Program-made: the position numbers and the translations under genes
Source of the DNA: Polaribacter atrinae
GTDB lineage: Bacteria > Bacteroidota > Bacteroidia > Flavobacteriales > Flavobacteriaceae
DNA length: 64,000 nucleotides
Reading direction: 5' to 3'
NCBI RefSeq assembly: GCF_038023995.1
Contig: NZ_CP150660.1
Coordinates: 2,478,501 to 2,542,500 of the forward strand
Part shown: positions 35,226-44,916 of the stretch, piece after piece
How positions within the stretch are numbered: position 1 is the stretch's first letter
Layout of the letters: each line of letters opens with the position of its first letter
Notes under the pieces: generated by a model
What the model was told of the DNA's origin: nothing
The model's database searches: none
The model's input: only the letters and a program-made list of their open reading frames with translations

Positions 35226-38200
35226 ATGAAAGAAAATATCTTATCTAATTTAAAATCCTATGCATTTAAAGAGGTAACTTTTGATAAATTAATGCAAAAT
35301 AGAATTAATAAGGTATTAATTGTTTGTTCTAATTATGATTTTTATATGCTTGAAGAAGATGGTAGAATTGAAGAACGAATTTTTAATGAATACACTTCTT
35401 TAAACTTAAGGCATCCACCAAATTTTATTCATGCAAATTCTGCAAAAAGAGCAATTAAAATGATGGAGTCTCATCAAATAGACATTGTAATTACGTGGTT
35501 AGATATTGGTAATTATAATGCTTTTGATACATCAAAAAAAATTAAAGAGGCGTATCCTAATGTTCCTATTGCGGCTTTAAGTCATCATTCTTCTCAATTA
35601 AGAAGTAAGCTACAAAAAGAAAATACAGATAGTATCGATTTTGTTTTTCATTGGAATGGAAATGCAGATATATTTTTGGCTATCATTAAATTAACCGAAG
35701 ACAGAATGAATGCTGAGGTTGATATTAATACAGTGGGTGTTAAAGCAATATTATTGGTAGAAGATTCGCTAAAGTTTTACTCTAGATATATTCCGCTTAT
35801 TTATAAAATTCTTCTTAAACAAACCCAAGGATTAATGTCTGAAGGATTAAATGAGCATAGAAAAATGCTATTAATGCGAGGGAGACCAAAAATTTTATTA
35901 GCCACTACTTTTGAAGAAGGTATTGATTTATTTGATACATACAAAGAAAATTTACTAGGCGTAATATCTGATGTTAATTATTTTAAAGATGGTGTTAGAA
36001 ATAAAGAAGCAGGTTTTTTATTATTAGACTATGTAAGAAAATATAAACGGTATTTTCCTTTTTTAATGCAATCATCTAATGAAAATAATGAAAAACGAAC
36101 GTTAGAATTAAAAGGTAAATTTTTATATAAACATTCAGAAACCTTGGGTGTTGATATCAAAAATTATATTATAAAATACTTTGCTTTTGGAGATTTCGAG
36201 TTTTGGGATCCTACCCAAATGAAAGTTTTAGCAACCGCTAAAGATTTAGGTGAATTTCAAAGAGCGATAAAGAGTGTTACTGAAGATTGTTTGATGTATC
36301 ATGCTAAAAGAAGTGAGTTTTCTAAATGGTTAAAATCAAGAGCACTGTTTCCTTTAGCAGATTTATTGAGCATTATAGAATATGATGAATTTGAAAGCAA
36401 TGGTCAAATAAGAGATTTCTTAATTAATTCTATCAAAGCATATTTAGTTTACAGATCTAGAGGTGTAATTGTAAAGTTTAATAAAAATAAATATGATGAG
36501 TTTGTTGGTTATGCAAGAATAGGTGAAGGTGCTTTAGGAGGAAAAGCAAGAGGTTTGGCTTTTATAGATTCCTTTTTAAAACGCAATAATTTATATAACA
36601 AATATAAAAACGTAAGTATTACCATACCAAGAACAGTGGTAATAAGTACAGAGGTTTTTGATCAGTTTATAGAAACCCATAAATTGATAAAATTTGCAGC
36701 AAAATGTACAGATGATGATAAAATATTACATGAGTTTATTTCAAAAGATTTACCAGAATGGGCTTTAGAAGATATTAGAGCATTTTTAAAAACCACGAAA
36801 TGCCCTATTGCTGTACGTTCATCTAGTATGTTAGAAGATTCTAACTATCAGCCTTTTGCAGGTGTTTTTGCAACGTATATGATTCCAGATTCTGAAATAG
36901 ACAAAAAAGTTGAAATGGTTTCTAATGCTATTAAATCTGTTATAGCATCTGCTTTTTTTGAAAACAGTAAATCATATTTAAAAGCAATATCACATACTAT
37001 AGAAGAAGATAAAATGGCTGTAATTTTGCAAGAAGTTATAGGTAAGCCATACCAAGATGTATATTATCCAAATATTTCTGGGGTAGCACGTTCTATTAAT
37101 TTTTATCCTATTGGAGAGGAAAAGGCAAGTGAAGGAATTGCTAATATTGCTTTAGGTTTAGGAGAAATAATTGTGGGTGGCGGACAAACATTACGCTTTT
37201 CACCATCTTATCCAAAAAAAATATTGCAACTATCTTCTCCGGGTTCAACACAAAGAGAAACGCAACAGTATTTTTATGGTTTAGATTTAAATCCTGATAG
37301 TTATAAGGTTTCTACTTGCGAAGCCATCAATAAAAAGAAAGTTACCATTAGAAAAGCAGAAAACCATGGATCTTTAAAATTTGTAGCTTCAACTTATGAT
37401 TTACAAAATAATACCATTAGACCTGGTGTAATGCATGATGGTATCCGTGTAATTACGTTCGATAATATATTAAAATACAATACGTTTCCATTGCCAGAAA
37501 TTTTACAAGACCTTTTGCGTGTTGGGCAACGAGAAATGAGAAACCCAATAGAAATAGAATTTGCCGTAAAACTAGATGTTCCTGCAGGTAAGCCAAAAGA
37601 ATTTAGTTTTTTACAAATTAGGCCTATCATAGAAAGTATGGAAACGGTAAGTAAATTGCCTGAAAACTTAGATATTTCTGAAACTATAATTTATTCTGAA
37701 TCTGCTTTAGGAAATGGTAAATATGAAAACATTTGTGATGTAGTTTATGTAAAACCCGAAACGTTTAATTCGGCAAATACACGAGATATTGCATGTGCGG
37801 TTGAAGAAATTAATAAAAAATTTGTAGCACTAGACAAACCCTATATTTTGGTAGGGCCTGGGCGTTGGGGATCAAGTGATTCTTGGTTAGGAATTCCGGT
37901 ACTTTGGTCTCAAATTTCTGCTGCAAAAATAATAGTAGAATCTGGTTTAAATGATTTTAGAATAGATCCGAGTCAAGGAACCCATTTCTTTCAAAATTTA
38001 ACCTCTTTTAAAGTGGGATATTTAACTATAAACCCTTTTGTAAAAGATGGCTTTTTTGATGTAGATTATTTAAATAAACAAGAAGCTGTTTTTGAAGATT
38101 CTTACCTAAGACATATTTCTTTTAAAAATGAACTAACAGTTATTATTGATGGAGAAAACAATAAAGCGGCTATTTTTAAAGAAGGTATTTCCTTGGGTAA

Positions 38201-38258
38201 CAGTGCTTCAGATGTAGAAGAGTCGTTTGAAGAATTGCCTCCTGAAGGATTTATGTAA
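35226..38258 (+). CDS. receiver-like plus PPDK N-terminal (PEP/pyruvate-binding) protein
   Basis: 1010 residues, cytoplasmic. Two receiver-like regions come first (about 30-155: IDIVITWLDIGNYNAF; about 180-310: AILLVEDSLKFYS and GVISDVNYFKDG), then a linker and, from about residue 430, a pyruvate phosphate dikinase ATP-grasp part: GALGGKARGLAFIDS, CPIAVRSSSMLEDSNYQPFAG, GLGEIIVGG, EIEFAVKLD and FSFLQIRPI. The swivelling phosphohistidine domain and PEP-binding barrel of true PPDK or PEP synthase are absent, so it cannot run the full reaction alone. Role unknown; perhaps a phosphotransfer signalling protein. Such proteins recur in Bacteroidetes. Confidence 0.8.
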   Translation: MKENILSNLKSYAFKEVTFDKLMQNRINKVLIVCSNYDFYMLEEDGRIEERIFNEYTSLNLRHPPNFIHANSAKRAIKMMESHQIDIVITWLDIGNYNAFDTSKKIKEAYPNVPIAALSHHSSQLRSKLQKENTDSIDFVFHWNGNADIFLAIIKLTEDRMNAEVDINTVGVKAILLVEDSLKFYSRYIPLIYKILLKQTQGLMSEGLNEHRKMLLMRGRPKILLATTFEEGIDLFDTYKENLLGVISDVNYFKDGVRNKEAGFLLLDYVRKYKRYFPFLMQSSNENNEKRTLELKGKFLYKHSETLGVDIKNYIIKYFAFGDFEFWDPTQMKVLATAKDLGEFQRAIKSVTEDCLMYHAKRSEFSKWLKSRALFPLADLLSIIEYDEFESNGQIRDFLINSIKAYLVYRSRGVIVKFNKNKYDEFVGYARIGEGALGGKARGLAFIDSFLKRNNLYNKYKNVSITIPRTVVISTEVFDQFIETHKLIKFAAKCTDDDKILHEFISKDLPEWALEDIRAFLKTTKCPIAVRSSSMLEDSNYQPFAGVFATYMIPDSEIDKKVEMVSNAIKSVIASAFFENSKSYLKAISHTIEEDKMAVILQEVIGKPYQDVYYPNISGVARSINFYPIGEEKASEGIANIALGLGEIIVGGGQTLRFSPSYPKKILQLSSPGSTQRETQQYFYGLDLNPDSYKVSTCEAINKKKVTIRKAENHGSLKFVASTYDLQNNTIRPGVMHDGIRVITFDNILKYNTFPLPEILQDLLRVGQREMRNPIEIEFAVKLDVPAGKPKEFSFLQIRPIIESMETVSKLPENLDISETIIYSESALGNGKYENICDVVYVKPETFNSANTRDIACAVEEINKKFVALDKPYILVGPGRWGSSDSWLGIPVLWSQISAAKIIVESGLNDFRIDPSQGTHFFQNLTSFKVGYLTINPFVKDGFFDVDYLNKQEAVFEDSYLRHISFKNELTVIIDGENNKAAIFKEGISLGNSASDVEESFEELPPEGFM

Positions 38259-38385
38259 AATGTATATATAATAAAAAAACAACTCAAATAATTCAAAAAA
38301 TATTAAGATTCTTAGAAAATGGATAAATTATTGTTAATTATTAAAAATTACAATAAATATTTTATTTAAAAACAATTTTAAAATG

Positions 38386-38393
38386 TATTTTTG
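38386..38393 (+). promoter_or_regulatory. -7 box upstream of the first glutamate dehydrogenase gene
   Basis: TATTTTTG matches TAnnTTTG, 41 bases before the ATG at 38435. Confidence 0.5.
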
Positions 38394-38434
38394 ATGAGTA
38401 ACATATTCAATAAAGAATTACTAATTATACCATT

Positions 38435-39772
38435 ATGAATGTAAAGGAAATTTTAACAAATTTGGAAACAAAACACCCTGGTGAAAAAGAATATTTACAG
38501 GCTGTTAAAGAGGTTTTAGAGTCTATTGAGACAATTTATAATGAAAACCCACAATACGAAGCCGCTAAAATTATTGAGCGCTTAGTAGAACCAGATAGAA
38601 TTTTAACATTTAGAATTTCTTGGATTGATGATGCAGGACAGGTTCAAGTTAATATAGGTCATAGAGTACAGTTTAACAATGCGATAGGGCCATATAAAGG
38701 AGGTATTCGCTTACACCCAAGTGTAAACTTAAGTATCTTAAAGTTTTTAGGATTTGAGCAAATATTTAAAAATGCCTTAACAACACTACCAATGGGAGGT
38801 GGAAAAGGAGGTTCAGATTTTAATCCAAAAGGAAAATCAGACACTGAGATAATGCGTTTTTGCCAAGCATTTATGTTAGAGTTATGGAGAATGATTGGGC
38901 CAAGTACAGATGTACCAGCTGGAGATATTGGAACTGGTGGTAGGGAAATTGGGTTTATGTACGGTATGTACAAAAAACTACAACAAGAACATACAGGCGT
39001 ATTTACAGGAAAAGGTTTAAACTGGGGAGGAAGCTTAATTAGACCAGAAGCAACAGGTTTTGGTGGTGTTTACTTTACAAAAGAAATATTAGAAACCAAA
39101 AATGATGATTTTAAAGGGAAAACAATTGCACTTTCTGGTTTTGGAAATGTAACATGGGGTGTCGCTTTAAAAATCACAGAATTAGGCGGAAAAGTAGTTA
39201 CAATTTCTGGTCCTGATGGATATATTTATGATGAAAAAGGGTTAGATGATGATAAAATTAGTTACTTATTACAATTAAGAGCATCTAATAATGATATTGT
39301 TTCTCCTTATGTACTTGAATTTCCAGAAGCAAAATTTTATCCTAATGAAAAACCATGGAGCGTAAAATGTGATATTGCAATGCCTTGTGCTACCCAAAAT
39401 GAATTAAATGGAGAAGATGCCATAAAATTAGTTGCAAATGGTGTACAATATGTAGCAGAGGTTTCTAATATGGGTTGTACTCCAGAAGCTATTCATGCAT
39501 TTCATAATGCTAAAATTTTATACGCACCTGGTAAAGCAGTAAATGCTGGTGGAGTAGGAGTTTCTGGTTTAGAAATGTCTCAAAACGCCATGAAATTAAA
39601 CTGGACAAAAGAAGAAGTAGACGAAAAATTACATCAAATAATGCATTCTATTCATACTGCTTGTTTAAAATATGGTACAGAAGAAGATGGCTATATTAAT
39701 TATGTAAAAGGAGCAAACATTGCTGGTTTTATTAAAGTAGCAGACTCTATGTTAGATTTAGGAGTTGTCTAA
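38435..39772 (+). CDS. gdhA: NADP-type glutamate dehydrogenase, copy 1
   Basis: 445 residues. Substrate/catalytic block PMGGGKGGSDFNPKGKSD holds the active Lys, followed by PAGDIGTGGREIGFM; the nucleotide-binding fold starts at LSGFGNVTWGVALK. Length and sequence fit hexameric NADP-dependent GdhA, which aminates 2-oxoglutarate with ammonium. A second copy follows at 40125. The two differ in the dinucleotide motif (SGFGNVTWG here, SGSGNVAQY there), so coenzyme use or regulation may differ. Own promoter and terminator. Confidence 0.95.
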   Translation: MNVKEILTNLETKHPGEKEYLQAVKEVLESIETIYNENPQYEAAKIIERLVEPDRILTFRISWIDDAGQVQVNIGHRVQFNNAIGPYKGGIRLHPSVNLSILKFLGFEQIFKNALTTLPMGGGKGGSDFNPKGKSDTEIMRFCQAFMLELWRMIGPSTDVPAGDIGTGGREIGFMYGMYKKLQQEHTGVFTGKGLNWGGSLIRPEATGFGGVYFTKEILETKNDDFKGKTIALSGFGNVTWGVALKITELGGKVVTISGPDGYIYDEKGLDDDKISYLLQLRASNNDIVSPYVLEFPEAKFYPNEKPWSVKCDIAMPCATQNELNGEDAIKLVANGVQYVAEVSNMGCTPEAIHAFHNAKILYAPGKAVNAGGVGVSGLEMSQNAMKLNWTKEEVDEKLHQIMHSIHTACLKYGTEEDGYINYVKGANIAGFIKVADSMLDLGVV

Positions 39773-39794
39773 AATATTAATTTATTTAAAGTTT

Positions 39795-39826
39795 AAAACG
39801 CATCATTTTTTTGATGCGTTTTTTTT
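39795..39826 (+). terminator. terminator after first gdhA
   Basis: AAAACGCATCA (39795-39805) pairs with TGATGCGTTTT (39812-39822) and runs into T8. Confidence 0.9.
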
Positions 39827-40124
39827 GTTTCTTATAATAAGTTAAAATGCTATTATGTCTGTTTTTGAATACATTTCAATAAATAAAGGAAGGCAAATTT
39901 TTACAGATTTTAAATTTGTAATACTCATCAGTAAAAATAAATTTAATAGGGTAATAGTGTCTTAAATAATATGGGAAATAAGGTTAGTGAAATAGGTCTT
40001 TTTTTTAGGTTGATAACTTAAGTTTTAAAGGAGTTGGATAAAGAACTTTAGTGCTTTTTAACTTTAAAAATATTCAAAATAACTTATATTTGCTTAGTTA
40101 AATGTTTATAAAAGTCAAAAAAAA
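39827..40124 (+). promoter_or_regulatory. spacer with promoter of the second gdhA
   Basis: TATATTTG at 40085-40092 is an exact -7 box, 33 bases before the ATG at 40125. The rest of the spacer is AT-rich and I see no gene or repeat in it. Confidence 0.5.
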
Positions 40125-41480
40125 ATGTCTACGAATACAGAGTCCAGAATAGAAGATTTCATGCAGTTGGTTGAACAAAGAAACAGCCATGAAACGGAAT
40201 TTTTACAAGCAGTGAGAGAAGTAGCCGAAACCTTAATTCCTTTTATTGTTGAAAATAAAAAGTATTACGGAAAAAACCTTTTATTAAGAATGGTAGAGCC
40301 TGAGAGATTAATTTCTTTTAGAGTAACATGGACAGATGATAGTGGAGAGATAAGGGTTAATAGAGGGTATAGAATACAAATGAATTCTGCTATTGGACCA
40401 TATAAAGGTGGTTTGAGATTTCACCCTTCTGTAAATGCTAGTATTCTAAAATTTTTGGCTTTTGAACAAGTATTTAAAAACTCTTTAACAACATTGCCAA
40501 TGGGTGGTGGTAAAGGAGGTTCTGATTTTGATCCAAAAGGAAAATCTGATCGTGAGATTATGAATTTTTGTCAAAATTTTATGAGTGAATTGCAAAAACA
40601 TATTGGACAACATATAGATGTACCAGCAGGAGATATTGGAGTTGGCGCAAGAGAGATTGGCTACATGTTTGGAATGTATAAAAAATTGAAAACAGAATTT
40701 ACAGGAGTTCTAACAGGAAAAGGAGTTGCTTATGGTGGTTCATTAATAAGACCAGAAGCTACAGGTTATGGAAACGTGTATTTTGCAGAAGCTATGCTGA
40801 AACTTAAAAACGAATCTTTTAAAGGAAAAAATGTAGTTATTTCTGGTTCTGGTAATGTTGCACAATATGCAGCAGAAAAAGCGATTCAATTTGGAGCAAA
40901 GGTATTAACACTTTCTGATTCTGGAGGTTATATTTATGATGAAGATGGTATAGATGCTGAAAAATTAAACCAAGTAATGTATATTAAAAATGAAAAACGT
41001 GGTAGAATTAGCGAATATTTAGAAGAATACCCAAAAGCAAAGTATTTTAAAGGAGAAAGACCTTGGTCTGTTAAATGTGATATTGCGTTGCCATGTGCTA
41101 CTCAAAATGAATTAAATGGAGAAGAAGCAAAAACATTAATAGACAACGGTTGTATATGTGTTTCTGAAGGTGCAAATATGCCTTCTACACCAGAGGCCGT
41201 TCATGAATACCAAAAAGCAAAAATATTATACGCTCCAGGAAAAGCTTCAAATGCTGGTGGTGTTGCTACTTCTGGTCTAGAAATGAGTCAAAACTCATTA
41301 CGATTAAACTGGTCTAGAGAAGAAGTAGACGAAAGGTTAAAAGAAATTATGCAAAAAATACATGATTCTTGTGTAGAGCATGGTAAGAATGAAGATGGAA
41401 CTGTAGATTATATCAAAGGAGCAAATATTGCTGGTTTTGTAAAAATTGCAGATGCTATGTTAGCACAAGGTGTAGTGTAG
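40125..41480 (+). CDS. gdhA: NADP-type glutamate dehydrogenase, copy 2
   Basis: 451 residues, paralogous to the 38435 product throughout (PMGGGKGGSDFDPKGKSD, PAGDIGVGAREIGYM, then GSGNVAQYAAEKAIQFG). All catalytic blocks are intact, so both copies look functional. Separated from copy 1 by a terminator and its own promoter, implying independent control, for instance by nitrogen or carbon supply. Its product would also capture ammonium released by the nirBD system encoded 8 kb downstream; that link is inference. Confidence 0.95.
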   Translation: MSTNTESRIEDFMQLVEQRNSHETEFLQAVREVAETLIPFIVENKKYYGKNLLLRMVEPERLISFRVTWTDDSGEIRVNRGYRIQMNSAIGPYKGGLRFHPSVNASILKFLAFEQVFKNSLTTLPMGGGKGGSDFDPKGKSDREIMNFCQNFMSELQKHIGQHIDVPAGDIGVGAREIGYMFGMYKKLKTEFTGVLTGKGVAYGGSLIRPEATGYGNVYFAEAMLKLKNESFKGKNVVISGSGNVAQYAAEKAIQFGAKVLTLSDSGGYIYDEDGIDAEKLNQVMYIKNEKRGRISEYLEEYPKAKYFKGERPWSVKCDIALPCATQNELNGEEAKTLIDNGCICVSEGANMPSTPEAVHEYQKAKILYAPGKASNAGGVATSGLEMSQNSLRLNWSREEVDERLKEIMQKIHDSCVEHGKNEDGTVDYIKGANIAGFVKIADAMLAQGVV

Positions 41481-41509
41481 AAAAACGCTTATAAGTTACT
41501 ATATAAATG

Positions 41510-41539
41510 AAACGTGTCAATTAATTGACACGTTTTTTT
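41510..41539 (+). terminator. terminator after second gdhA
   Basis: A perfect 26-base palindrome (41510-41535, arms AAACGTGTCAATT) followed by TTTT. Confidence 0.88.
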
Positions 41540-41566
41540 GTTTATTTGTCCATATAAAAACAATTT

Positions 41567-42190
41567 ATGAACTTTTTAATTTTTATTTTCTTAGGTTTTG
41601 GTGTTGCGGTTTTAGGTAGTATAACACCTAGTTTTTTAAATCTGACTGTAGTTAAATTCAGTTTAAGAAATGGTAAAAAAGCAGCGTTCTATCTTATTGG
41701 TGGTTATGCTACAGTTTTATTTTTTCAAGCGAATATAGGTGCTTATCTATCGAGTATTTTAATGGAAAACTCAGAGTATATAACCTTGTTACAAAAGATA
41801 GGTACAGGTATTCTTTTGCTGCTATCCATTAACTTTTTTAGACTGTATTTTACGTCAAAAGAAAAGAGGATAAAAGAAGAAATACCTAAATCTAAGGCTT
41901 ATTTACATGGTATTGGAATGTCTCTTTTAAACACTATTGCAATTCCGTTTTATTTTACAACGATCTCTGTTTTAATAGGGTTAGAATATTTTGAATATTC
42001 TTACTTAAATGGATTTTATTTTTCAATTGGTTCTACAATTGGTTCTTTTACGCTATATTCATTATATGCTATTATTGCTAAAAAAATTGAACACAAACTT
42101 ACTTTTATTGCTTCTAAAATGGATTTTATTTTAGGGTGTTTAACAGGTGTAGTTGCGGTAGGAAACTTCGTTTTTTTACTTTATAAATAA
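41567..42190 (+). CDS. LysE-family exporter, copy 1
   Basis: 207 residues, about 6 hydrophobic segments. The N-terminus FLGFGVAVLGSITPSFLNLTVV contains the LysE/RhtB-type G-x-x-x-x-P signature near residue 20, followed by SLRNGKKAAFYLIGGYATV. Likely exports amino acids or related solutes. The stop is 6 bases before a second, related gene. Confidence 0.82.
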   Translation: MNFLIFIFLGFGVAVLGSITPSFLNLTVVKFSLRNGKKAAFYLIGGYATVLFFQANIGAYLSSILMENSEYITLLQKIGTGILLLLSINFFRLYFTSKEKRIKEEIPKSKAYLHGIGMSLLNTIAIPFYFTTISVLIGLEYFEYSYLNGFYFSIGSTIGSFTLYSLYAIIAKKIEHKLTFIASKMDFILGCLTGVVAVGNFVFLLYK

Positions 42191-42196
42191 TTTATT

Positions 42197-42817
42197 TTGA
42201 ATATATTTTTACTTTTTTTCTTCGGATTTATGTTCTCTTTTGTAGGGTCTATTACGCCAAGTATGCTAAATATGACTGCTCTAAAAATTAGTTTAGAAAA
42301 AGGGAAATTGGCAGCTAACAAATACGCATTCGGAGTTTCTTTAATGATCATTCCGCAAGTGATAATTGCTGTTATTTTAACCAAATACATTGCGCAAACC
42401 CCAACCATTTTAGAAACTATAGAAAAAGCAGGAATCGTTGTTTTTATAGCCTTATCTTACTATTTTTATAACGAATCTAAAAAAGGAAAAATAAAGGTTG
42501 ATGCAGTAAAAACTAAAAGTATAAATCCTTTACTAACCGGAATTTCACTATCTGTTTTAAACATGTTTGGGATTCCTTTTTTTAGCGGAACCATTATTAC
42601 CTTAGATGTTTTTAATCTGTTTAGTTTTGATTTTGTTTCTGTGTTCTTCTTTATTTTAGGATCTGTATTAGGTACATTTTATATCCTATTTTTATATGGA
42701 AAATTCGCAAAAATAATTCAACAAAAAACAGGGAAGCTAACAAAAGATATCAATTTAATTCTATCAATTATAACAGGTTTAGTAGCTGTTTTTACAGTTG
42801 TAAAACTATTTATTTAA
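42197..42817 (+). CDS. LysE-family exporter, copy 2
   Basis: 206 residues from a TTG start (then NIFLLFFFGFMFSFVGSITP). The same GSITPSMLNMTALKISLEKGK signature and six-segment pattern as copy 1, roughly one third identical by eye. Adjacent position suggests an old tandem duplication, perhaps a heteromeric exporter. The hydrolase gene begins 7 bases after the stop, so all three likely form one transcript. Confidence 0.8.
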   Translation: MNIFLLFFFGFMFSFVGSITPSMLNMTALKISLEKGKLAANKYAFGVSLMIIPQVIIAVILTKYIAQTPTILETIEKAGIVVFIALSYYFYNESKKGKIKVDAVKTKSINPLLTGISLSVLNMFGIPFFSGTIITLDVFNLFSFDFVSVFFFILGSVLGTFYILFLYGKFAKIIQQKTGKLTKDINLILSIITGLVAVFTVVKLFI

Positions 42818-42824
42818 AGAGAAA

Positions 42825-43667
42825 ATGAAAATTTTAAAAAACATTATCATTCAAGGAAAACACAGCAAACCAACTGTAACAGATGTGTTTTATAAGGAAG
42901 ATCAACAACCAAAAAAAGTAGTTGTTTTTTGTCATGGTTACAAGGGATTTAAAGATTGGGGCGCTTGGAATTTATTGGCGGAAACTTTTGCAAAAGCAGG
43001 ATTTTTCTTTATAAAATTCAACTTTTCTCATAATGGAGGCACTGCTGTAAACCCAATTGATTTTCCGGATTTAGAGGCTTTCGGTAATAATAATTATACC
43101 AAAGAATTAGACGATTTAGAAAGTGTAATCGATTGGATTGCTACAAACACCACTTATAAAAATGAAGTAGATGTAAATGATATTTCAATAATTGGACATA
43201 GTAGAGGTGGCGGAATTGTGCTACTAAAAGCAAATGAAGACGCAAGAGTAAAAAAAGTAATTTCTTTGGCTTCTGTTTGCGATTTTGGCTCTAGAGGTAC
43301 AATTACTGACGATTTAGAGAATTGGAAAAGAACAGGTGTAAAATATGTCTTAAACGGAAGAACAAAGCAAAATATGCCGCATTTCTATCAGTTTTATTTA
43401 GACTTTAAAGAAAACGAGACGCGTTTAAATATTCAAAAAGCTGTAGCCAATTTAAAAATTCCACAGTTAATAATTCATGGAGATAAAGATACTTCTGTTT
43501 CTCTAGATGAAGGTAAAAAAATACATACTTGGAATGGTGAAAGTCAGTTAGAAATCATTAAAAATGCAGACCATGTTTTTAATGTTTCTCATCCTTGGTA
43601 CAAGGAAAATATGTCTAAAGAATTAGAAGAAGTCGCAGCGCTTTGTGTCTCTTTTTTAAAAAAATAA
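42825..43667 (+). CDS. alpha/beta hydrolase (dienelactone hydrolase/prolyl oligopeptidase-like)
   Basis: 280 residues, cytoplasmic. Strand and oxyanion loop VVVFCHGYKGFKDWGAW, nucleophile elbow IIGHSRGGGIVLLKA (Ser), Asp in LIIHGDKDTSVS and His in NADHVFNVSHPW make a complete triad. Substrate unknown. Co-transcribed with the two LysE exporters. A degraded copy of its last ~115 bases lies at 45299-45413, beyond the neighbouring lipoprotein gene and riboswitch. Confidence 0.85.
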   Translation: MKILKNIIIQGKHSKPTVTDVFYKEDQQPKKVVVFCHGYKGFKDWGAWNLLAETFAKAGFFFIKFNFSHNGGTAVNPIDFPDLEAFGNNNYTKELDDLESVIDWIATNTTYKNEVDVNDISIIGHSRGGGIVLLKANEDARVKKVISLASVCDFGSRGTITDDLENWKRTGVKYVLNGRTKQNMPHFYQFYLDFKENETRLNIQKAVANLKIPQLIIHGDKDTSVSLDEGKKIHTWNGESQLEIIKNADHVFNVSHPWYKENMSKELEEVAALCVSFLKK

Positions 43668-43698
43668 ATCTACAAAGTAATTCCTTGTAGATTTATTT
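43662..43698. terminator. bidirectional terminator between convergent genes
   Basis: AAATAAATCTACAA (43662-43675) pairs perfectly with 43685-43698 around a 9-base loop. The hydrolase stop codon is inside the left arm. Confidence 0.88.
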
Positions 43699-43711
43699 TA
43701 GAGTACTGGTT

Positions 43712-44782
43712 TTAGTTTATAAATTCTTTGTCAGAAAAGTAAAGGTCTATGGGAGATGCTCCTACTTTTGTTACTGTGTTTGCTACAGTTTTATCTAAGT
43801 TATAAATTACTAAAACACTATTATCTGGATCCATAAAATCTTCCAAACCAATTACATAAACTTGTTTTGTTTTTGGGTGTTGTTTTACAACAGTGTTTAA
43901 GGCAATTCCTTCATTAATTGGTGTTGCAAACTCTTCAATTACTTTCGTTTCTGTATCAAAAGTATAAATTTTTCCAGATGCAGATTCAGACCAAAAAGCA
44001 TTCGTACTTTCTGAGTTCATAGTTAAAATACTGTTTTTAAATAAATTAATAGCAGTATCTGTTACTGTTACTGTTTCATTTATAGAATAATTTGCATTTA
44101 GTTTTGTAAAGGTAGCATCTGTGGCTCTTTTTTCTTTTGCTACCCAAATACTTCCATTTTTATCTTTTAAAAGCCCAGAAATAGCATCATCAAATGTTAT
44201 TGCAGAAGTAAATTCTTTAGTAGTAATATTCATTACAACTAATTCTTTTCCATCTGCAATTAAAACATTTTCAGCATCTAAAATTAGTGCAGAATTGTTA
44301 AAAAGAATTTTATTAGAAACATCAGTTATTGCATCTCCAATACCAGTAGTTGTATTTACATGACAAAGATTATAATTTCTATTTCTTCCTGATCCAGAGG
44401 TGTTAATTACCAAACCATCCGTTTTAGAATACATTTGTAAATAGGATGGAGAAGATACGTTAGAAGAAGTTATAGATTCTTCTACTTCTAAATTTTCTGT
44501 ATTAACTTTAGAAATGTATGAAGGTCCGTTTTGACTTACAATATATAGTTCATTATTGTAGCTAGAAAAAGAAGTGCTTTCTGCATTGTCAAATACATGA
44601 ACGTTTTGTGTTGCAAGTTGATTTTCGTCTAGAAATGTAATTGCTGTTTTATCACTTTCTAGAGATAAGATAAAAGCATTGTTGTAAGTTGGTAGTGCTT
44701 CTTCAAAAACTACATCTTTTTTAGTGCAGGATACAACAAATAATAAACCAATTAAGGCTAATTTAGATAGATAACTTTTCAT
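43712..44782 (-). CDS. cobalamin-riboswitch-controlled lipoprotein, BtuG-like beta-propeller
   Basis: 356 residues from ATG 44782 (an upstream ATG at 44821 would add 13 residues before the signal). Lipobox FVVSC (Cys at residue 19), acidic/Lys tether, then about seven repeats of short beta strands typical of a YncE/DUF5074-like propeller (NNAFILSLESDKTAITFLD, YNNELYIVSQNGPSYISKV, GSIWVAKEKR, SESASGKIYTFD, KQVYVIGLEDF). BtuG proteins of Bacteroides have this build and bind vitamin B12 at the cell surface. The riboswitch upstream supports a B12-related role. No btuB or corrinoid ABC genes are nearby. Confidence 0.65.
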   Translation of the reverse strand: MKSYLSKLALIGLLFVVSCTKKDVVFEEALPTYNNAFILSLESDKTAITFLDENQLATQNVHVFDNAESTSFSSYNNELYIVSQNGPSYISKVNTENLEVEESITSSNVSSPSYLQMYSKTDGLVINTSGSGRNRNYNLCHVNTTTGIGDAITDVSNKILFNNSALILDAENVLIADGKELVVMNITTKEFTSAITFDDAISGLLKDKNGSIWVAKEKRATDATFTKLNANYSINETVTVTDTAINLFKNSILTMNSESTNAFWSESASGKIYTFDTETKVIEEFATPINEGIALNTVVKQHPKTKQVYVIGLEDFMDPDNSVLVIYNLDKTVANTVTKVGASPIDLYFSDKEFIN

Positions 44783-44916
44783 TATGATTGATTTTAAAAT
44801 TTTAAAAAACAAAATAGGCAAGTTCTCAACCTTTTATAAAAGTAGAAAAACAGTGCATATAATACATATTTCTTTTTAACTTTTTTCCCGAAAGTTAAAA
44901 AAGACGAATATAATTT

